A DNA stretch of 64,000 nucleotides from JANPIX01 sp031425195 (GTDB taxonomy: Bacteria > Pseudomonadota > Alphaproteobacteria > Rhodobacterales > Rhodobacteraceae), in NCBI GenBank assembly GCA_031425195.1, contig JANPIX010000032.1, forward strand, positions 150,814 to 214,813. Direction: 5' to 3'. Shown piece by piece: positions 8,641 through 17,097 of this stretch. The translations under genes were made by a program, and so were the position numbers. Below the pieces are notes generated by a model, which searched no databases, was not told the origin of the DNA, and saw only the letters and a list, made by a program, of their open reading frames with translations. Position 1 is the stretch's first letter. Each line of letters opens with the position of its first letter.

Positions 8641-9267
8641 ATGGGCCATGTCATCACGATCGCGCAGCAGAAGGGTGGGTCAGGCAAGACCACCCTTGCC
8701 GTCAACCTTGCAGTTCATTTCGCGCAAAAGGGGATGAGCGTGGCGCTTCTGGACACCGATCCGCAGGGATCGCTCGGCCGCTGGTTTCTGATGCGGCGGG
8801 ATCGGATGGGCGATGCGCGCATGGATCTTTCTACGGCATCCGCCTGGGGCGTCAGTTACGAATGCGAAAAGCTGCGGCGCACACATGACATCGTCATCAT
8901 CGACACACCGCCCAAGGCGGATGCCGATCTGCGCCCGGCCCTGCGCGAAGCCGACCTTGTTCTGATCCCCGTCGCGGCGAGCCATCTGGATCTGTGGGCA
9001 ACCGACGGTGTGCTTGATCTGGTCGCCCGCGAAAGCAGGCGGGCACTTATCGTTCTGAACCGGGTCAAGGCGGGCACACGGTTGACGGCAGACATGGCGG
9101 TCGCAGTGGCCAAGATCGCCGAACTGGCCAATTCGCGTCTGGGGCAGCGCGTGGTATTTGCCGAAACGCTGGGTCACGGCATGAGCGCATCGGAGGCCGG
9201 AAAGTCTGCAGCCAAGGCCGAAGTGACCGCTTTGGCAGACGAAGTCCTGGCGGTACTTCAGGTCTGA
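8641..9267 (+). CDS. Orphan ParA family ATPase
   Basis: A 208-residue deviant Walker ATPase. The P-loop KGGSGKTT is at residues 11-18 with the signature lysine of the ParA/MinD group; the switch II region is DTDPQGSLGRW and the Walker B-like region VIIDTPPKAD. ParA proteins form ATP-dependent dimers that bind DNA or membrane and position cargo. There is no N-terminal HTH, no parB and no parS-like repeat nearby, so this is not a replicon partition pair; a role in locating a protein complex is an inference. The start at 8641 has AAAGGGA at 8 bases and is preferred to the in-frame ATG at 8614. It overlaps the convergent small gene by 10 bases. Confidence 0.88.
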   Translation: MGHVITIAQQKGGSGKTTLAVNLAVHFAQKGMSVALLDTDPQGSLGRWFLMRRDRMGDARMDLSTASAWGVSYECEKLRRTHDIVIIDTPPKADADLRPALREADLVLIPVAASHLDLWATDGVLDLVARESRRALIVLNRVKAGTRLTADMAVAVAKIAELANSRLGQRVVFAETLGHGMSASEAGKSAAKAEVTALADEVLAVLQV

Positions 9268-9449
9268 TCGGGGCCTTTCACGATCAACACCCAAAAGGCA
9301 TAGGCGCCAAGCGCCCCGAAAACAATCGCCCAACCCTGCGCCTCGAAAACAACGAGCTCCAGCATGGCCCATGCCAAAGGGGCAACCGCCGTTGCCCAGC
9401 GCCGCCAGACAGGCGCGAAGAAGGGGTCGTTGGCGTCGAGTATTTTCAT
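9258..9449 (-). CDS. Small membrane protein, hypothetical
   Basis: A 63-residue protein with two hydrophobic stretches (around residues 17-34 and 36-57) joined by EAQGW. It begins MKILDANDPFFAPVWRRW, a pattern I associate with small conserved Rhodobacteraceae membrane proteins, but no function is known to me. ATG 9449 has GGGG at 7 bases; ATG 9455 has its purine run too close. It is convergent with the ParA gene. Confidence 0.6.
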   Translation of the reverse strand: MKILDANDPFFAPVWRRWATAVAPLAWAMLELVVFEAQGWAIVFGALGAYAFWVLIVKGPDQT

Positions 9450-9486
9450 CGGCATACCCCGAAGTTTTCATTTTCGAACATTGGAG

Positions 9487-9511
9487 GGAACCGCGTTCAC
9501 GTTTCCGCGTT
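9487..9511 (+). promoter_or_regulatory. Candidate EcfG (general stress response) promoter
   Basis: The sequence GGAAC (9487-9491), a 16-base spacer, and CGTT (9508-9511) match the alphaproteobacterial EcfG promoter consensus exactly. It points at the GlsB/YeaQ-family stress gene, whose start codon is 138 bases beyond, implying a 5' leader of about 130 bases. Confidence 0.6.
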
Positions 9512-9648
9512 GGCAATTATACGATTGTGAAGTGGCAGACCGTTGGGGTCAACCCGGTGCCTGCCACACAACCGTGATCGTACGAGGGAATAGTGTCTGC
9601 GGTCCGGCACGGAAAACCGTGGTGTGACTGCCAATCAGGAGAATACCA

Positions 9649-9903
9649 ATGGGAATTGAAAGTCTGCTTATCATGTTGCTGGTCGGTGCCGCTGCGGGCT
9701 GGCTCGCCGGGCAGATCGTCACCGGCTACGGTTTCGGTCTTTTGGGTAACATCGTCGTCGGCATCGTCGGCGCATTCATCGCGGGGCTGCTGCTTCCACG
9801 TTTCGGCGTTGGCGCAGACAGTGGCATCCTTGGATCGATCATCTTTGCAACCATTGGTGCGGTGGTGCTGCTGTTGCTGGTCAGGCTTTTCAAACGCGCC
9901 TGA
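9649..9903 (+). CDS. GlsB/YeaQ/YmgE family stress-response membrane protein
   Basis: An 84-residue, Gly-rich protein with three predicted membrane helices, ending in the basic tail RLFKRA. The first helix has the family pattern VGAAAGWLAGQIVTGYGFG. Members (also called transglycosylase-associated proteins) are induced by stress in many bacteria but have no proven enzymatic activity. The start has a clear AGGAGA site. A candidate EcfG promoter lies upstream and a terminator downstream, so it looks like a single-gene stress unit. Confidence 0.9.
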   Translation: MGIESLLIMLLVGAAAGWLAGQIVTGYGFGLLGNIVVGIVGAFIAGLLLPRFGVGADSGILGSIIFATIGAVVLLLLVRLFKRA

Positions 9904-9927
9904 CGAAAACGTATTTTTTGACGGCAG

Positions 9928-9954
9928 TGCCCCGGATGAATTCCGGGGCATTTT
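9928..9954 (+). terminator. Rho-independent terminator after the GlsB-family gene
   Basis: A perfect 9-bp stem (9928-9936 with 9942-9950) with a 5-base loop is followed by TTTT. It lies 24 bases after the stop codon, just before the end of convergent uvrB. Confidence 0.85.
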
Positions 9955-9965
9955 CACATGTCGGG

Positions 9966-12149
9966 TCAGCGTCGCCGGGGACGTGATTTGCCGCCGCGCA
10001 TACCAGCACGGCCCCCGGTGCTCCGCCCGGCACCTTTTACTGCGGTGTCGATGGCGGACTCGACCTCGGACTGACGCGCAAGCGGATCATCGGCAATGGC
10101 AAGTTCCACCGCCTCCAGTCGCTTCACTTCGTCGCGCAGGCGGGCCGCTTCTTCGAACTCAAGGTTTTCGGCAGCCTTGCGCATCGACAGACGCATCGCG
10201 TCCAGATGGGCCGCCAAATTGCCCCCGACAAGCGGCTTGTCCACTTTGGTTGTGATGCGCGCCTGATCGGTATCGCCGTTCCAAAGCCCCGCCAGAACAT
10301 CCTCCACATTCTTTTTCACCGTGGTGGGGGTGATGCCATGCTCCAGATTATAGGCAATCTGCTTGTCACGCCGCCGCGTGGTTTCGCCAATCGCCCGCTC
10401 CATGCTGCCGGTGATCCGGTCGGCATACATTATGACGCGCCCTTCGGAATTCCGGGCCGCCCGGCCAATCGTCTGAATCAACGAGGTTTCCGATCGAAGG
10501 AACCCTTCCTTGTCCGCGTCAAGAATGGCCACCAACCCGCATTCCGGGATATCCAGACCTTCCCGCAGCAGGTTGATCCCCACCAGCACGTCGAAGGCCC
10601 CAAGGCGCAGGTCGCGCAGAATTTCGATGCGCTCAATGGTGTCGATATCGCTGTGCATATAGCGGATGCGGATGCCCTGCTCGTGGAAATACTCTGTCAG
10701 ATCCTCGGCCATGCGCTTGGTCAGGGTGGTGACAAGCACACGCAGCCCCTGCGCCGCGACCTTGCGGATTTCGTCCAGCAGATCATCCACCTGCATGTCG
10801 ACGGGCCGGATTTCGATCTGCGGATCGACAAGGCCGGTGGGGCGAATCACCTGTTCGGTAAACACGCCGCCCGTCTGTTCCATTTCCCATGCGGCCGGGG
10901 TTGCAGACACGAACACCGTCTGCGGGCGCATCGCATCCCATTCCTCGAACTTCAGGGGGCGGTTGTCCATGCAGCTGGGCAGGCGGAACCCGTGTTCGGC
11001 AAGCGTGAACTTGCGCCGATAGTCGCCTTTGTACATGCCGCCGATCTGCGGCACGGAAACATGGCTTTCGTCGGCAAAGACAATCGCGTTGTCCGGTATG
11101 AATTCAAACAGGGTGGGTGGCGGTTCACCCGGCGCGCGGCCTGTCAGATAGCGTGAGTAATTCTCGATCCCGTTGCAGACGCCCGTCGCCTCCAGCATTT
11201 CCAGATCGAACGAACACCGCTGTTCAAGGCGCTGCGCCTCAAGCAGTTTGCCCTCGGCGACCAGTTGGTCAAGTCGCCAGCGCAGCTCCTTTTTGATCCC
11301 GATGATTGCCTGCTGCATGGTGGGGCGCGGGGTCACATAGTGGCTGTTGGCATAGATGCGGATCTGCGGAAAGCTGTCGGTCTTGGCCCCGGTCAGGGGG
11401 TCGAATTCCGTGATGCTTTCCAGTTCTTCGCCAAAGAACGAAAACCGCCACGCGCGGTCGTCAAGGTGGGCAGGCCAGACTTCAAGCGAATCGCCCCGCA
11501 CCCGGAAAGACCCGCGCGAAAAGCCCTGATCGTTGCGGCGAAAGGCCTGCGCCACCAGTTCCGCCATGATCTTGCGTTGGTCATAGGATTGGCCCGTGAC
11601 CAGATCCTGCGTCATGGCCGAATAGGTTTCGACAGACCCGATGCCATAGATGCATGACACCGACGCCACGATGATCACGTCATCCCGTTCCAGCAGGGCG
11701 CGGGTGGCCGAATGGCGCATCCTGTCGATCTGTTCGTTGATCTGGCTTTCTTTTTCGATGAACGTGTCCGACCGGGCGACATAAGCCTCGGGCTGGTAAT
11801 AGTCGTAGTAGGACACAAAGTATTCGACGGCGTTGTCGGGAAAGAATCCCTTGAACTCCCCATAAAGCTGCGCCGCCAGCGTCTTGTTCGGCGCAAGGAT
11901 GATCGCGGGGCGCTGCGTTTCCTCGATGATGCGCGCCATGGTAAAGGTCTTGCCGGTGCCGGTTGCACCCAGCAGCACCTGATTATGTTCGCCCTGCATT
12001 ACCCCGGCCGTCAGTTCAGCAATGGCTTTGGGCTGATCACCTGCCGCCTGGAACGGCGTGTTCAGCACAAAGCGGCGTCCGCCCTCCAGCTTTGGCCGGG
12101 TCAGAACCTCCGGACGTTCCGCAAGCGCATTCGTGTTGTTGTGGGGCAT
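9966..12149 (-). CDS. uvrB: UvrABC system protein B
   Basis: A 727-residue nucleotide-excision-repair helicase that verifies damage and loads UvrC. Walker A GATGTGKT is at residues 61-68; the damage-probing beta hairpin region is SYYDYYQPEAYV; the DEAD-type box is ADESH; motif VI is QTIGRAARN; the C-terminal UVR motif for UvrC contact is present (ENLEFEEAARLRDEVKRLE). The tail is basic (GGKSRPRRR). It is somewhat longer than E. coli UvrB because of terminal extensions. ATG 12149 has AGGA at 8 bases. A possible SOS box lies about 30 bases upstream. Confidence 0.98.
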   Translation of the reverse strand: MPHNNTNALAERPEVLTRPKLEGGRRFVLNTPFQAAGDQPKAIAELTAGVMQGEHNQVLLGATGTGKTFTMARIIEETQRPAIILAPNKTLAAQLYGEFKGFFPDNAVEYFVSYYDYYQPEAYVARSDTFIEKESQINEQIDRMRHSATRALLERDDVIIVASVSCIYGIGSVETYSAMTQDLVTGQSYDQRKIMAELVAQAFRRNDQGFSRGSFRVRGDSLEVWPAHLDDRAWRFSFFGEELESITEFDPLTGAKTDSFPQIRIYANSHYVTPRPTMQQAIIGIKKELRWRLDQLVAEGKLLEAQRLEQRCSFDLEMLEATGVCNGIENYSRYLTGRAPGEPPPTLFEFIPDNAIVFADESHVSVPQIGGMYKGDYRRKFTLAEHGFRLPSCMDNRPLKFEEWDAMRPQTVFVSATPAAWEMEQTGGVFTEQVIRPTGLVDPQIEIRPVDMQVDDLLDEIRKVAAQGLRVLVTTLTKRMAEDLTEYFHEQGIRIRYMHSDIDTIERIEILRDLRLGAFDVLVGINLLREGLDIPECGLVAILDADKEGFLRSETSLIQTIGRAARNSEGRVIMYADRITGSMERAIGETTRRRDKQIAYNLEHGITPTTVKKNVEDVLAGLWNGDTDQARITTKVDKPLVGGNLAAHLDAMRLSMRKAAENLEFEEAARLRDEVKRLEAVELAIADDPLARQSEVESAIDTAVKGAGRSTGGRAGMRGGKSRPRRR

Positions 12150-12459
12150 GGCGCGATTCCTGGGTGAACCTTTAAATTGATCTGTTTTTGTTCTTGTTCA
12201 AGGGGCATTGACGGCCAGTCTGTGAACGAAGGGTAAAAGTATCATCTTCAATCTTAGGCATCGAAATTTCAGAACCAAACAGCTTTCGGTTGTATTTCAG
12301 GCTTAGATACGGCATATTGAGCGGGCAAGCAGCAAACTCGCTGTCGGTTGGCCGCACCACACCCCACCCACACTCCCCGTGGCCGACCGACAGCATCTTG
12401 CCCTCCCATCCTTTTTTCGCCAGAACAGGGATGCCCCGTATCCCCTCTGAAGGTGACCC
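12150..12459. other. Divergent intergenic region, uvrB / ETC complex I subunit
   Basis: A 310-base gap between two divergent starts. Apart from the tentative SOS box near uvrB I see no gene, repeat or strong hairpin. Open frames here have no Shine-Dalgarno support and no family resemblance. Confidence 0.6.
12179..12193 (-). promoter_or_regulatory. Possible LexA (SOS) box upstream of uvrB
   Basis: Read on the uvrB strand this is GAAC-N7-GATC, one base away from the alphaproteobacterial consensus GAAC-N7-GAAC. It is about 30 bases before the uvrB start, where a repressor would act. The match is imperfect, so this is tentative. Confidence 0.3.
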
Positions 12460-12771
12460 ATGCGCGCCCGGATTTTTCAGCCAGCACGAAACGCCATGCA
12501 GTCCGGCTCTGCCCGGGCAACAGGCTGGATACTGGAATTTCAGCAATCGGCCACGCGTGATGTAGACCCGTTGATGGGCTGGGTTTCCAACAGCGAGATG
12601 GACACGCAGGTGCGGCTTCAGTTCGACACGGTAGAGGCTGCGCTGGCCTATGCCGCCGAACGGGGGATCGAGGCGGATGTGATCACCCCCAAACCGCGCA
12701 AGCCGGTGATCCGTCAAGGTGGATACGGTGAAAACTTCGCGACCAGCCGCAAGGGGGCGTGGACGCATTGA
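12460..12771 (+). CDS. ETC complex I subunit (NDUFS4-like accessory subunit)
   Basis: A 103-residue protein of the ETC complex I conserved-region family, the bacterial relative of mitochondrial NDUFS4 found in alphaproteobacteria. Supporting sequence: the N-terminal strand MRARIFQPARNAMQSG, WILEFQ, DPLMGWVSNSEMDTQVRLQF, and the C-terminal basic YGENFATSRKGAWTH. It probably binds the peripheral arm of NADH:ubiquinone oxidoreductase. GAAGGTGA precedes the ATG. The 3' end overlaps the next gene by 13 bases, so the two are likely translated together. Confidence 0.93.
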   Translation: MRARIFQPARNAMQSGSARATGWILEFQQSATRDVDPLMGWVSNSEMDTQVRLQFDTVEAALAYAAERGIEADVITPKPRKPVIRQGGYGENFATSRKGAWTH

Positions 12772-13232
12772 CGATCACGATTGCGCCGGAAAGCCCGCTG
12801 GCCGCCGACCTTGCGCTGTTGATGGCGCGGCACACGGCAGACATGCACGTCGATACGCCGCCTGAAAGCATTCACATGATGGATGCGGGGCAGTTGGCCC
12901 GGCCGGACATATGGTTCTTTGTGATGCGCGACGGGGCCGAACCGGTTGGCATGGGCGCGTTCAAACGGATCGATGCCGAACACGCAGAAATCAAATCCAT
13001 GCATGTTCTGGCCGAACGCCGGGGGCAGGGCCTGTCGAAACGCATGCTTGCGCATCTGATCACGCAGGCACATGCGCAGGGGTTCCGCAGGGTCAGCCTT
13101 GAAACAGGTGTGCAGCCCACCTTCGTCGCCGCACGCATGCTTTACGCCCGTGCCGGCTTTGACGAATGCCCGCCCTTTGGCGACTACAAGATCGACCCGA
13201 ACAGCCTGTTCATGACGCGGGTGCTTGCCTAA
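12759..13232 (+). CDS. GNAT family N-acetyltransferase
   Basis: A 157-residue GCN5-type acetyltransferase. The acetyl-CoA loop is VLAERRGQGLSKRML (R/Q-x-x-G-x-G/A), followed by the helix HLITQAHAQGFRRVSLETG and the ARMLYARAGFDECPPFGDY end typical of YhhY/PhnO-like members. The substrate is unknown. The start is GTG 12759, inside the end of the complex I subunit gene. A tRNA gene follows 29 bases downstream. Confidence 0.9.
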   Translation: MDALTITIAPESPLAADLALLMARHTADMHVDTPPESIHMMDAGQLARPDIWFFVMRDGAEPVGMGAFKRIDAEHAEIKSMHVLAERRGQGLSKRMLAHLITQAHAQGFRRVSLETGVQPTFVAARMLYARAGFDECPPFGDYKIDPNSLFMTRVLA

Positions 13233-13261
13233 ACCGCGAACCTGCAGCAAAAGACCATCGT

Positions 13262-13338
13262 GGTCCCATAGCTCAACTGGATAGAGCAGCCGACTTCTAA
13301 TCGGCAGGTTGAGGGTTCGATTCCTTCTGGGATCACCA
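13262..13338 (+). tRNA. tRNA-Arg, anticodon UCU
   Basis: A complete 77-base cloverleaf: acceptor arms GGTCCCA and TGGGATC pair with one G-T, the anticodon loop is CTTCTAA with anticodon TCT, the T loop is GGTTCGATTCC-like, and CCA is encoded (13336-13338). It reads AGA codons, which are rare in this GC-rich genome. No integrase or attachment duplication is seen next to it. Confidence 0.97.
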
Positions 13339-13349
13339 GTCTTGCTGCC

Positions 13350-14213
13350 TCAAAACCACTGCCCCGGTTCCATGAACCCAAGGTCGAGCAGTTGCTGCGC
13401 GCGCCAGTCGAATCTGACCGAATTCTGCCAGCGGAACTGTTGGATTGCGTCACGTGACCCCGGGTTGGCGCGCAGGGCTTTGGCGGTGCGAAAGGAACAG
13501 ACGGTTGCCGTCAGGTTGTTGTGCCACGGGCTGGCATAGGTGTTCATCTCGGCATCGTTGAGCGTAAAGTCCGCGCCCATCCGAAGGCCGGCGCGGGCGC
13601 GAAACAGGGCGATGCGGTCGATCCTGCGGCGGGTCCAGGGGACATGTTCCTCGAACCGCCAGCGCAGGCCGCCGAACAGATCAAGCTGCCGGTCAAGCGG
13701 TGCCCAGCCCGCGTCAGGATCGGTTCGTGCAAGGGCATAGTACCCCGCGCCATCGAAATGCGCGTCATCACGTGACACTGCCGTGGGTGCATTGGCAAGG
13801 TCGCCCGCGTACAGGTCGATGACGGTTGCCAACATGGACTGACGGCGTTCTTCGGTGTGGAAGGCCAAAAGTTCAACAACGCTGCGCGTTTCCGCAAAGG
13901 GATAGAACAGGTATTCGGCGTTGTATCCGGCATAGATCCATTCGCCCGAGGCGGCCTCGATCAGAAGGTTCACCGCTTGTGGCAGGGCGTCGTCCGCGCC
14001 CGCGTCGACCGCAATCGTATGAACCTTTGCCGCCAGCGCGTCGGGCAGGGACGGATTGGCCGGGGTCAGCGCCAGAACCAGCCGAAAGCCGCAGTCGAGG
14101 TGGTGCTGCAGCGTGCTTTCAAGTTCCACCGCATCTTCGGCAAGAATGACGGCAACCGGGCCGCGCAACCGCCCCGCGCCCCTGATGAATTCTGCAAGCC
14201 CCGAGTGATGCAT
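13350..14213 (-). CDS. Glycosyltransferase-2-like hypothetical protein
   Basis: A 287-residue protein with the N-terminal layout of a GT-A/GT2-like fold: VAVILAEDAVELESTLQHHLDCGFRLVLAL and then a region with paired acidic residues (VDAGADDALPQAVN, SGEWIYAGYNAEYLFYP). The classical DxD is not obvious, so sugar-nucleotide transfer is unproven. Similar proteins are common in Rhodobacteraceae and may act on surface polysaccharide; this is inference. AGGACGGA precedes the ATG. It is convergent with the tRNA gene and divergent from miaB. Confidence 0.6.
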   Translation of the reverse strand: MHHSGLAEFIRGAGRLRGPVAVILAEDAVELESTLQHHLDCGFRLVLALTPANPSLPDALAAKVHTIAVDAGADDALPQAVNLLIEAASGEWIYAGYNAEYLFYPFAETRSVVELLAFHTEERRQSMLATVIDLYAGDLANAPTAVSRDDAHFDGAGYYALARTDPDAGWAPLDRQLDLFGGLRWRFEEHVPWTRRRIDRIALFRARAGLRMGADFTLNDAEMNTYASPWHNNLTATVCSFRTAKALRANPGSRDAIQQFRWQNSVRFDWRAQQLLDLGFMEPGQWF

Positions 14214-14347
14214 TCCGTCCTGTTCCGTGCGCTTTGCCCCAAAGGACGCGAAATCGCCGAAATGTCAAACCTCGGCATCGGTGGGGAATGTTGCGGATGG
14301 GGATGGGGCGGTGTAAAAGCCGGACCTTGTGGAAAAAGGCGGATGCC

Positions 14348-15667
14348 GTGACCGACGCGAAAAAGCTGTTCATCAAGACCTATGGCTGCCAGATGAACGT
14401 CTATGACAGCGAGCGTATTGTGGGCGCGCTGGCGGCCGATGGCTATGGTCTGACGGATACCATCGAAGACGCGGACATGGTCGTTCTCAACACCTGCCAC
14501 ATCCGTGAAAAGGCGTCGGAAAAGCTGTATTCCTATCTGGGGCGGCTGCGCCCTTTGAAAGAGGCGAAACCCGATCTGAAGATTTCGGTCGCGGGCTGTG
14601 TGGCGCAGGCCGAAGGGGCCGAGATTCAGCGGCGCATGCCGATTGTCGATCTTGTTGTCGGGCCGCAGGCCTATCACCGCTTGCCCGCGCTGGCGCGTGC
14701 GGGGGAACGGGCGGTTGATACGGAATTTCCGGCGGAAGACAAGTTTGACCATCTGCCCGAACGGCAGACCAATGGCCGCCCGTCGGCGTTTCTGACAGTG
14801 CAGGAAGGCTGCGACAAGTTCTGTGCGTTCTGCGTGGTGCCCTATACCCGGGGCGCCGAGGTCAGCCGCCCTGCGGCCCGTCTTCTGGATGAGGCGCGGG
14901 CGCTTGTGGCCAAAGGGGTGCGTGAAATCACGCTGCTGGGGCAGAATGTGAACGCCTATCACGGGACGGGGGCAGGCGGCGACTGGACACTGGCGCGTCT
15001 GTTGCGGGCCTTGGCGGGTATCGACGGGCTGGACAGGCTTCGTTACATGACCAGCCACCCCAATGACATGGAAGATGATCTGGTTGCCGCCCATGGCGAT
15101 CTGCCCAAGTTGATGCCTTATCTGCATCTGCCCGTGCAATCCGGCAGCGACCGCATCCTCAAGGCGATGAACCGCAAGCATACGGCGGACGCCTATCTTC
15201 GCCTGATCGAACGGTTTCGCGCCGCGCGGCCGGATATCCTGATTTCGTCCGATTTCATCGTGGGCTACCCCGGTGAAACCGATGCGGATTTCGAGGCGAC
15301 GCTAGGCCTGATCCGCGCGGTCAATTATGGTGCCGCCTATTCGTTCAAGTATTCGGCCCGCCCCGGAACGCCCGCTGCGGAAAAGCCGGAACTGCCCGAT
15401 GCCATCGTCGATGCACGCTTGCAGGCGATCCAGTCGCTTGTCGCCCAACAACAGCGCGCCGGGCAAGAGGCAATGGTGGGGCGCGAAGTATCGGTCCTGT
15501 ACGAACGGGCTGGTCGCATGCCGGGGCAGATGGTGGGGAAGTCCGATCATCTGCACGCGGTGCATGTGAACGATCCCGCAGGCCGGGTGGGCGAACTCGT
15601 TCGGGTGCGGATCACGAACAGTGAAACCAATTCGCTGGGCGCTGTCCGTTTGCCCGGCGCGGCCTAA
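14348..15667 (+). CDS. miaB: tRNA-2-methylthio-N6-dimethylallyladenosine synthase
   Basis: A 439-residue radical SAM methylthiotransferase that modifies i6A37 of tRNAs. The N-terminal auxiliary cluster cysteines are C14, C50 and C84; the radical SAM CxxxCxxC is C155, C159, C162; the C-terminal TRAM domain covers about the last 60 residues. The start is taken as GTG 14348 (MTDAKKLFIKTYGC), with GGCGGA upstream; an open frame to 14234 adds residues without family similarity. It heads a conserved alphaproteobacterial cluster with phoH, ybeY, corC and lnt. Confidence 0.96.
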   Translation: MTDAKKLFIKTYGCQMNVYDSERIVGALAADGYGLTDTIEDADMVVLNTCHIREKASEKLYSYLGRLRPLKEAKPDLKISVAGCVAQAEGAEIQRRMPIVDLVVGPQAYHRLPALARAGERAVDTEFPAEDKFDHLPERQTNGRPSAFLTVQEGCDKFCAFCVVPYTRGAEVSRPAARLLDEARALVAKGVREITLLGQNVNAYHGTGAGGDWTLARLLRALAGIDGLDRLRYMTSHPNDMEDDLVAAHGDLPKLMPYLHLPVQSGSDRILKAMNRKHTADAYLRLIERFRAARPDILISSDFIVGYPGETDADFEATLGLIRAVNYGAAYSFKYSARPGTPAAEKPELPDAIVDARLQAIQSLVAQQQRAGQEAMVGREVSVLYERAGRMPGQMVGKSDHLHAVHVNDPAGRVGELVRVRITNSETNSLGAVRLPGAA

Positions 15668-16039
15668 GGCCCCTGTCACGCAAAATTTGCTTTACCTGTC
15701 CTGCATCCGGGTCCATCCTTTAGGGGCGAAGACGTGGGAGGTGGTGTGCATCCGTTGACCTTTGAATTTGTCCCGGAAACGCGGGAACCGATTGGCAAAT
15801 TGCCCGGTTTGTTCGCTATCGTGACAATGGGGGGCCGGGTTGCCTGCTGACACCGCCACTCTGCATTCGAACCAGATGGGGCACCAGCGCAGGCTGCGGC
15901 CCTTTTTTGTTTCCGCCCATAAAACCGTCAATAGGCCTGTCTGCGCGGCATTGCGCCCTATGTGCCCCGTTGACGATCTGACACAACGGTTTGACCTACG
16001 CCTGCCGATGACCCCTCAACCCCGCGGAAGGAGATCCCT
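15668..16039. other. Intergenic region upstream of phoH
   Basis: A 372-base gap between two same-strand genes. It probably carries the promoter of the phoH-ybeY-corC-lnt run. A 34-codon frame at 15746-15850 starts with GTG behind GGGAGGTG (see findings); otherwise no gene, repeat or terminator with a U-tract was found. The T-run near 15902-15907 follows a GC-rich stretch but no clean stem. Confidence 0.5.
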
Positions 16040-17065
16040 TTGGGTATCAGCGCACTGACCCCCCCGACCCGTTCTGATGATGTCGTGGAAACCCTGCTGG
16101 AGTTTCCCGACAACCGTTTGCTGATTGACCTTTGCGGCGAATTCGACCGCAACCTTGCGCAAGTGGAACATCAGATGGGGGTGCATATCCTGCGCCGGGG
16201 CAACCGTCTGGCGGTGATCGGTGACAAGGGTGCCCGCGAACAGGGCGCGGCCGTGCTGCGCGCGCTTTATGCCCGGCTGGAGGCAGGGCGCGGGGTGGCT
16301 GCAGGTGACATCGACGGCGCGATCCGCCTTGGCCGCCCGATGCCCGATCAGGCCCGCCGCGCGCTGGGTGATACCGAACAGATCGAGATGTTTTCCGGCA
16401 GCCGCTACGAACTGCGCACCCGCAAGCGCCCCGTCGAACCCCGGACCGAGGCGCAGAAGGCCTATGTCGCCAATCTGTTCGACAACGAACTCGGCTTTGG
16501 CATCGGGCCTGCGGGCACCGGCAAGACCTATCTTGCCGTGGCCGTGGGTGTGACGATGTTTCTGGCCGGGGCCGTCGAAAAGATCATCCTGTCGCGCCCG
16601 GCGGTGGAGGCGGGGGAACGTCTTGGCTTTCTGCCCGGCGACATGAAGGAAAAGATCGACCCCTACATGCAACCGCTTTACGACGCGCTGAACGATTTTC
16701 TCCCGCAAAAGCAGATGCAGAAACTGGTGGAGGAAAAGCGGATCGAGATTGCACCGCTCGCCTTCATGCGCGGGCGCACCCTGTCAAACGCGTTTGTGGT
16801 GCTGGACGAGGCGCAGAACGCCACGACCATGCAGATGAAAATGTTCCTGACCCGTCTGGGCGAAGGCAGCCGCATGGTGATCACTGGCGACCGCACGCAG
16901 GTCGACCTGCCACGCGGCACGGCGAGCGGCCTGCAGGATGCCGAACGCATCATCAAGGGGGTCAAGGGCGTCAGCTTCAACTACTTCACGTCCAAGGACG
17001 TCGTCCGCCACCCGCTGGTGGGCCGGATCATCGAGGCGTATGAGGCGGACGAGGCTGCGGGGTGA
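16040..17065 (+). CDS. phoH: PhoH-like ATPase
   Basis: A 341-residue cytoplasmic ATPase of the PhoH/PhoL family. A small N-terminal KH-like region precedes the P-loop GPAGTGKT at residues 156-163; Walker B is FVVLDEAQNAT and the sensor region is VITGDRTQVDLPRG. Members are linked to RNA metabolism and cooperate with YbeY. The start codon is TTG 16040, supported by AAGGAG 7 bases upstream. It is followed at once by ybeY. Confidence 0.95.
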   Translation: MGISALTPPTRSDDVVETLLEFPDNRLLIDLCGEFDRNLAQVEHQMGVHILRRGNRLAVIGDKGAREQGAAVLRALYARLEAGRGVAAGDIDGAIRLGRPMPDQARRALGDTEQIEMFSGSRYELRTRKRPVEPRTEAQKAYVANLFDNELGFGIGPAGTGKTYLAVAVGVTMFLAGAVEKIILSRPAVEAGERLGFLPGDMKEKIDPYMQPLYDALNDFLPQKQMQKLVEEKRIEIAPLAFMRGRTLSNAFVVLDEAQNATTMQMKMFLTRLGEGSRMVITGDRTQVDLPRGTASGLQDAERIIKGVKGVSFNYFTSKDVVRHPLVGRIIEAYEADEAAG

Positions 17066-17097
17066 TTCAATCTACGCCCGCCGACGTCGGGGGTAGG

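Noticed and set aside
12172..12768. A 198-codon minus-strand frame overlapping the complex I subunit gene
   Set aside because: It is antisense to a well-recognised gene and has no Shine-Dalgarno or conserved pattern.
13262..13338. tRNA-Arg as an integration site for a mobile element
   Set aside because: No integrase, no repeated tRNA 3' end and no change of gene type next to it.
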